From Chloroflexi bacterium UBA4730 (GTDB taxonomy: Bacteria > Chloroflexota > Limnocylindria > P2-11E): DNA of 64,000 nucleotides. This document shows positions 59,755 through 64,000 of the stretch, one piece after another (positions within the stretch are counted from its first letter, which is position 1; each line of letters begins with the position of its first letter). Where the stretch lies: positions 50,868-114,867 of the forward strand of contig DHJC01000081.1 of the NCBI GenBank assembly GCA_002404155.1, written 5' to 3'. The translations under genes were made by a program, and so were the position numbers. Under the pieces are notes generated by a model that saw only the letters and a list, made by a program, of their open reading frames with translations, was not told the DNA's origin and did no database searches.

Positions 59755-59779
59755 CCCCACCAGTCCCCACTACTCACCA
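59755..59779 (-). promoter_or_regulatory. MraZ operator: three TGGNG boxes at 10-bp spacing
   Basis: On the minus strand TGGTG (59779-59775), TGGGG (59769-59765) and TGGGG (59759-59755) are each separated by five bases, matching the MraZ box pattern (TGGGN repeats on one helix face). They lie about 30 bp before the preferred mraZ start and should mediate autoregulation of the dcw operon. Confidence 0.75.
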
Positions 59780-59900
59780 CGCGGGCGCACTGTCACACCA
59801 CCATGCGCGCGTGTCAATAGGTGGGACGGCCATTTTCAGGGCGAAACGGCGTTGAGACCACGCGTCGAATGGATGTTCTAGTCGCGAGGCGGGCGGAGCT

Positions 59901-60974
59901 CTAGCTCGGCAGCACTCGATCGACGAGGTCTTCGACACGACGGCTCGCGCGCTCGACGATGGACTTCGGCCGACCGGGCTCGTGCTCGCCGAACCACTCG
60001 AGCACCGATGCGCCCCACGTGAATCCCCCGCCGAACGCAACGAGCAGGACCTTGTCGCCGCGACGAAGGCGGCCCTCGGCCGCGGCCTCGCAGAGCGCGA
60101 TCGGGATCGAGGCGGCGGACGTGTTGCCGTACTTCTGGATGTTCACGAACACGCGCTCCATCGGGAAGTGCAAGCGCTTCGCGACGCCCTCGATGATCCG
60201 GAGGTTGGCCTGGTGCGGGATCATCAGCTGGATGTCCTCGAGGCGGAGGTTCGCGTCCGCGATCGCCTCCTCCGCGGCATCGGCCATCGACTTCACGGCC
60301 AGCTTGAACACTTCCCCACCCTGCATCGTGATGAAGTGCTGCCCGAGCTCGAGCGTCTTCTGCGATGCCGGATGGCGCACGCCGCCGCCCGCCACCATGA
60401 GGAGCTCGCCTTTCGAGCCCTCGCTATGGAGGACCGCCGACTCGATGCCGACGGACGCGTTGGACGCTTCGATGACGACCGCCCCCGCGCCATCGGCGAA
60501 CAGCACACACGTCGAGCGATCCTTCCAGTTGAGGAACCGCGACAGCGTCTCGGCGCCGATGACAAGGGCGTTCTGGTGGCTACCCGAGACGACGAGGCCC
60601 CGCGCGATCGCGATCCCCGACACGAAGCCCGTGCAGGCCGCCTCGACGTCGAACGCCCCCGCACGATCGGCACCCAGCGCCGTCTGCACGAGGCACGCGG
60701 TCGCCGGGAAGATGTAGTCGGGCGAGCAGGTCGCGACGATGATGATGTCCAGGTCCTGCGGCCGGAGGCGCGCTTTCTCGAGCGCGAGGCGCCCTGCGCG
60801 GAGCGACATGGTCGAGGTCGTCTCGCCCTCCGCGGCGTAGCGACGCGCCTTGATGCCGGTGCGGGACGTGATCCATTCGTCGGAGGTATCCACGACCTTC
60901 TCGAGGTCGGCGTTCGTGACGACCCTCGACGGGACGTAATAGCCCCAGCCCGTGATGACCGCGTTCTGCCCCAC
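59901..60974 (-). CDS. fabH: 3-oxoacyl-ACP synthase III
   Basis: A 357-residue thiolase-fold enzyme starting fatty acid synthesis from acetyl-CoA (or branched acyl-CoA) and malonyl-ACP. Catalytic triad regions: Cys in VEAACTGFVSGIAIARGL (about 114), His in MIPHQANLRIIEGVAKRL (about 247), Asn in QKYGNTSAASIPIALCEA (about 277). Start GTG 60974 gives GQNAVITGWGYYVPSRVVTN. The last about 25 residues (PKSIVERASRRVEDLVDRVL) extend past the usual end. It follows the zinc-ribbon gene by 2 bp. Confidence 0.94.
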   Translation of the reverse strand: MGQNAVITGWGYYVPSRVVTNADLEKVVDTSDEWITSRTGIKARRYAAEGETTSTMSLRAGRLALEKARLRPQDLDIIIVATCSPDYIFPATACLVQTALGADRAGAFDVEAACTGFVSGIAIARGLVVSGSHQNALVIGAETLSRFLNWKDRSTCVLFADGAGAVVIEASNASVGIESAVLHSEGSKGELLMVAGGGVRHPASQKTLELGQHFITMQGGEVFKLAVKSMADAAEEAIADANLRLEDIQLMIPHQANLRIIEGVAKRLHFPMERVFVNIQKYGNTSAASIPIALCEAAAEGRLRRGDKVLLVAFGGGFTWGASVLEWFGEHEPGRPKSIVERASRRVEDLVDRVLPS

Positions 60975-60976
60975 AG

Positions 60977-61342
60977 CTAGGCCTTGCGGTCGCGCTCGAC
61001 GCTCGTCCGCCGGCCCTCGCCCTCGAGCATCTCCGTCACGTCGCCGGAGTAGTCCTTGAGGAATTCGTGCGCGTCCAGCACCTCGTCGAGCGACACCGCG
61101 GGACGGCGCCGGCGCTCGGCGCGGCGCGCGGCAGGCTCCTGGACCGGGCTCACGTTCGTCCGGTCGTCGTCGACGACCACGAGCAGCTTGAACGAGGTGG
61201 TGCACTTGGAACACGTGACCCGGACGATCCAGGCGGACTCCAGCTTGCCGAGCACGCGGATGTCCGACCGCGCGTGGTTCTGACCGCACACGCTGCAGTC
61301 GTATCCCTTTGCCTGCTCGCGCAGGAAGCGAAGGATGTTCAC
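60977..61342 (-). CDS. Zinc-ribbon protein of unknown function
   Basis: A 121-residue protein. The N-terminal half is a zinc-ribbon-like unit: NILRFLREQAKGYDCSVCGQ, NHARSDIRVLGKLESAWIVR and VTCSKCTTSFKLLVVVDDD, with two C-x-x-C pairs about 32 residues apart. The C-terminal half is charged and ends in DEVLDAHEFLKDYSGDVTEM, an acidic helix. GTG 61342 overlaps the stop of the peptidase gene. Gene context with fabH and a peptidase does not show a clear pathway. I do not recognise a named family. Confidence 0.7.
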   Translation of the reverse strand: MNILRFLREQAKGYDCSVCGQNHARSDIRVLGKLESAWIVRVTCSKCTTSFKLLVVVDDDRTNVSPVQEPAARRAERRRRPAVSLDEVLDAHEFLKDYSGDVTEMLEGEGRRTSVERDRKA

Positions 61343-63441
61343 CTTCCGGCCGCCACTGTACCGACTTGCTCGGACACCGAGCGGTCGCCAAGCCCGAGCC
61401 GCCACTGGAAGAAGGCGAGCTGGTCCGCGTAATCGTCGACCTGCTTGTCGAGCGGCTTGCCGATCCCGTGTCCGGCGTCGCGATCGACGCGCAGCAGGGT
61501 GACGGCCTCCGGATCGTCGCGCTGCAGCCACTGCACGAGCGCGGTCATCTTGCGCGCGTGCCCGGGATCGACGCGGGAGTCGCCTTCCGCGGTCGTGAAC
61601 AGGACCGCCGGATAGCGCGCGCCCGCGCGAGTGTTGTGGTACGGGGAGTACGCGCGGAGCCAGCGGAACTGCGCGCCGTCATCGGCGGAGCCGTACTCCG
61701 CGATCCAGAACCGCGCGATCAGGAAGTGCTGGTATCGCAGCATGTCCAGGAGCGGGACCGCGCACGCGACCGCGGCGAAGAGCTCGGGTCGTTGCGTCAT
61801 CGCGGCGCCGACGAGGAGACCACCGTTCGAGCCGCCGGAGATTCCGAGGTGCTCGCGCGACGTCCAGCCGCGCTGGACGAGCGCCTCGCCGGCTGCCGCG
61901 AAGTCGTCGAAGACATTCTGCTTGTTCGCGCGCATGCCGGCGCGATGCCACCGCTCGCCGAACTCCGCGCCGCCGCGTAGGTTCGCGACGACGTACAGGC
62001 CACCCGCTTCGACCCACGCCGCCACGCTGCCGGAGAACGCCGGCGTGCGCGAGATGTTGAACCCGCCGTAGCCGTTCAGGATGGTCGGCACGGCTCCGGT
62101 CGGCCGCACGTCGCGCCGGTGCACGAGGAACATCGGCACCTCGGTGCCATCCTTCGATCGGTACGGCTCCTGCTCGACGGAGATGGCTAGCGGATCGAGG
62201 CCCGCCGGGACCGCGAGCTCCGCGACGACCTCGGACGCGCCCGTGTCCGCGTCACCGACGTACGCGACGGGGGGCCGGGTGAACGAATCGACGGTGTAGC
62301 CGAAACGCTCGCTCTCCGGATCGGCCATCGGCGAGATCGCGGGCGCGCGGTCGAGGAGCGCGACGAACGGATCGAGGGGCACGTCGCGCTCCCAGCGGCC
62401 ATCCTGCGACCAGATGGACAATCGCGATGAGGCGTTCACGAGCGTGTGCACGACCAGATGCGACCGCGTCACATCGAACGACTCGATCGGCCACTCGCTC
62501 TCGGGGACGACGGTGCGCCACTGGTCGGGGGCGTCCGGGTCGGCGACGACGATGCGGTAGTTCGGACTGCCGACGTTCGTGCGGATCCAGATGCGGCCGC
62601 CCGCGACGGTCGCGTCACTGAGGCCGTCCGCCCCCTCGATCATCACGCGCGGCCCGTCCGAGCCGGCCTCGCGCTCGAGGAGGTAGAGATCGTTGCGCGT
62701 CCAGCCTTCCGCGGCGGACAGCACGACCCAGCGCCCCTTCGCGTCCGCGTCCATGGAGAGGAGCGTCTCCTTGGGCAGACCGTCGCCAAAGACGAGCGCG
62801 TCGCGCGCCGGATCGTCGCCGAGCCGGTGGTAGCGGACCCTCCGGAAGTAATGCTCGTCCCCCGGCGGGACGCTGCCGGGGCTCGGGTGGACCGTGTAGT
62901 AGAAGCCGTCGCCGGACCACGCCACGCGCGCGCGTTGCGTGTGCGGGATCTCTTCGGGAAGGGCCCGGCCGTTCACCGCGTCGATGACATGGAGCGTCGA
63001 CATCTCCGTGCCGCCACGCGACAGCCCGTACGCCACGAGCCGACCGTCCGGGGACGGGTACCACCAATCGAGTGCCACGAGCCCGTCTCGATCAAGGGCG
63101 TTCGGGTCGATGAGCGCGCGGTCGCGGCCACCCTCGCGGACGTACAGGACCATCTGACGCGCGGTGCCCGACCGGCGTTCGAGGAACACGCGCTCCCCCA
63201 CCGGCTGCGGGACACCGAGCAGGCCGACGCCGAGCAGCTCGCGCAGGCGCGCGGCGAAGCGTGCCCGATCGGGCACCGCGTCAAGCACCGCATGGGTGCG
63301 GGCGTTCTGGGCGTCGGTCCACGCGCGGGTCAGGCTCCCATCCCGCTCGAGCCAGCGGTACGGGTCGGCGATGCGCTCTCCGTGCAGGACGTCGGCCTCG
63401 TCGCCCCGTTCGGCGGGCGGCGGGGGTGGCAGCCTTTCCAT
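61339..63441 (-). CDS. Prolyl oligopeptidase (S9A family)
   Basis: A 700-residue peptidase cleaving after proline in short peptides. The N-terminal seven-bladed propeller (about 70-410) follows the entry motif IADPYRWLE. The catalytic alpha/beta-hydrolase domain has the nucleophile in GISGGSNGGLLVGAAMTQRP (Ser about 538), then EGDSRVDPGHARKM with the Asp and DAGHGIGKP with the His. An oxyanion-type GYGGFNISRTPAFS precedes the nucleophile. There is no signal peptide, so it is cytoplasmic. Full family length. Downstream genes overlap it. Confidence 0.94.
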   Translation of the reverse strand: MERLPPPPPAERGDEADVLHGERIADPYRWLERDGSLTRAWTDAQNARTHAVLDAVPDRARFAARLRELLGVGLLGVPQPVGERVFLERRSGTARQMVLYVREGGRDRALIDPNALDRDGLVALDWWYPSPDGRLVAYGLSRGGTEMSTLHVIDAVNGRALPEEIPHTQRARVAWSGDGFYYTVHPSPGSVPPGDEHYFRRVRYHRLGDDPARDALVFGDGLPKETLLSMDADAKGRWVVLSAAEGWTRNDLYLLEREAGSDGPRVMIEGADGLSDATVAGGRIWIRTNVGSPNYRIVVADPDAPDQWRTVVPESEWPIESFDVTRSHLVVHTLVNASSRLSIWSQDGRWERDVPLDPFVALLDRAPAISPMADPESERFGYTVDSFTRPPVAYVGDADTGASEVVAELAVPAGLDPLAISVEQEPYRSKDGTEVPMFLVHRRDVRPTGAVPTILNGYGGFNISRTPAFSGSVAAWVEAGGLYVVANLRGGAEFGERWHRAGMRANKQNVFDDFAAAGEALVQRGWTSREHLGISGGSNGGLLVGAAMTQRPELFAAVACAVPLLDMLRYQHFLIARFWIAEYGSADDGAQFRWLRAYSPYHNTRAGARYPAVLFTTAEGDSRVDPGHARKMTALVQWLQRDDPEAVTLLRVDRDAGHGIGKPLDKQVDDYADQLAFFQWRLGLGDRSVSEQVGTVAAGR

Positions 63442-63467
63442 CGGATGAGCCTAGCGGGGACCGCTCG

Positions 63468-64000
63468 CTAGCCGCTCCGCTTCAGCCGGCCGGTCCGCTT
63501 CGCGTAACGCTCGGCCGCGACGAATGCGCGAAGCCCGATCGGGATCGATAGCACCCCGGCCAGGAGCGCGGGCCAGACCAGCGGCCACAGCGACCCGAGG
63601 TCGGCGCCGTCAAGGAGCGCCCGGCGCATGCCCTCGATCACGTACGTCGCGGGCGAGATCACCGACAGCGCCTGCAGCCAGGCGGGCAGGACGGTGGTCG
63701 GGTAGTACACGCCGGACACGAGCAGCACGATGGCCTGGACGATGTACGCCATCTGCAGCCCTTTCTCGGTCCAGAGCATCGGGAAGACCGCTGACGCGAT
63801 CCCCAGGCCCATGAACGCGACCGTACCAACGGCCAACATCGCGATCGCCGACACGGCGTTCGCGTGCGAGAGATCCACTGGAATGAACAGCATCACGGCG
63901 AAGAGCGTCGTGACGCTGAACACCACCGCGCGGACGATCGTCCCCCCGGCCATCCCGGCGAGGTGCGTGAGCCGCGGGACCGGCGCCATGAACGTGTACT
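63468..64000 (-). CDS. ABC-2-type transporter permease, C-terminal part (partial at window edge)
   Basis: The frame is open to the right edge, giving at least 177 residues. Four to five helices are visible (IVRAVVFSVTTLFAVMLFIP, SAIAMLAVGTVAFMGLGIAS, MAYIVQAIVLLVSGVYYPTT, LWPLVWPALLAGVLSIPIGL), with the ABC-2 signature VYYPTTVLPAWLQALSVISP, ATYVIEGMRRALLDG. Such permeases export drugs, lipids or polysaccharides with a separate ATPase, which probably lies just outside the window. The C-terminal RYAKRTGRLKRSG is basic and cytoplasmic. Confidence 0.88.
   Translation of the reverse strand, partial: YTFMAPVPRLTHLAGMAGGTIVRAVVFSVTTLFAVMLFIPVDLSHANAVSAIAMLAVGTVAFMGLGIASAVFPMLWTEKGLQMAYIVQAIVLLVSGVYYPTTVLPAWLQALSVISPATYVIEGMRRALLDGADLGSLWPLVWPALLAGVLSIPIGLRAFVAAERYAKRTGRLKRSG

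Overview
The window is 64 kb of very GC-rich bacterial DNA with dense, translationally coupled genes (NTGA, TGATG and TAATG overlaps), GGAGG-type ribosome binding sites and frequent GTG, TTG and apparently CTG starts. No rRNA or other marker names the organism. A division/cell-wall (dcw) cluster carrying the small-basic-protein gene between ftsQ and ftsA, a type II glutamine synthetase, and ferredoxin-linked 2-oxoacid oxidoreductases paired with Nfn-type transhydrogenases would fit an uncultured Chloroflexota-like lineage. That assignment is inference only.

Region 1 (1-4.8 kb) is an accessory patch. It holds a frameshifted dehydrogenase remnant, a truncated IS21 element fused to the 3' end of a RelE/ParE-type toxin gene, its Phd-type antitoxin with a palindromic operator, a probable group II intron 5' fragment, a tandem MazF-like toxin with a small upstream partner, and a HicB/HicA pair coupled to a pRiA4b ORF-3-like gene. 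Region 2 (4.9-11.9 kb) is a sugar ABC transporter operon (binding protein, two permeases, ATPase) ending in a CehA/McbA PHP-type hydrolase, with a divergent MGH1-like glycoside hydrolase. Region 3 (12.3-14.9 kb) holds a carboxymuconolactone decarboxylase/AhpD-like gene whose CxxC motif reads C-P-F-UGA, a likely selenoprotein. It also has a rhodanese fragment, a DUF4395-thioredoxin gene, transposase debris and the 5' half of a tRNA gene.

Region 4 (14.9-31.5 kb) is central carbon and electron metabolism: a PIG-L deacetylase with a cyclic-nucleotide-binding domain embedded in it, then two parallel modules. One is porGD-porAB-nfnA-nfnB. The other is nfnA-nfnB-korA-korB plus a large unknown protein ending in a ferredoxin domain. 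A citrate synthase gene lies between them. Together these would oxidise (or reductively make) pyruvate and 2-oxoglutarate with ferredoxin and exchange the electrons with NAD(P)H.

Region 5 (31.5-40 kb) holds GlnII, a serine hydrolase, a DUF2207 membrane protein, RsgA, and a four-gene ECF sigma / membrane protein / PspC / LiaF-like unit. Region 6 (39.8-59.8 kb) is the complete dcw cluster on the minus strand, mraZ through ftsZ, then nrdR, a HAD hydrolase, dcd, a YggT gene and a DUF167 gene. murE is absent and pgeF sits between mraY and murD. Region 7 (59.9-64 kb) has fabH, a zinc-ribbon protein, a prolyl oligopeptidase and a partial ABC-2 permease at the edge. Apart from the divergent hydrolase, rsgA, the DUF4395 gene and a few fragments, almost everything lies on the minus strand.
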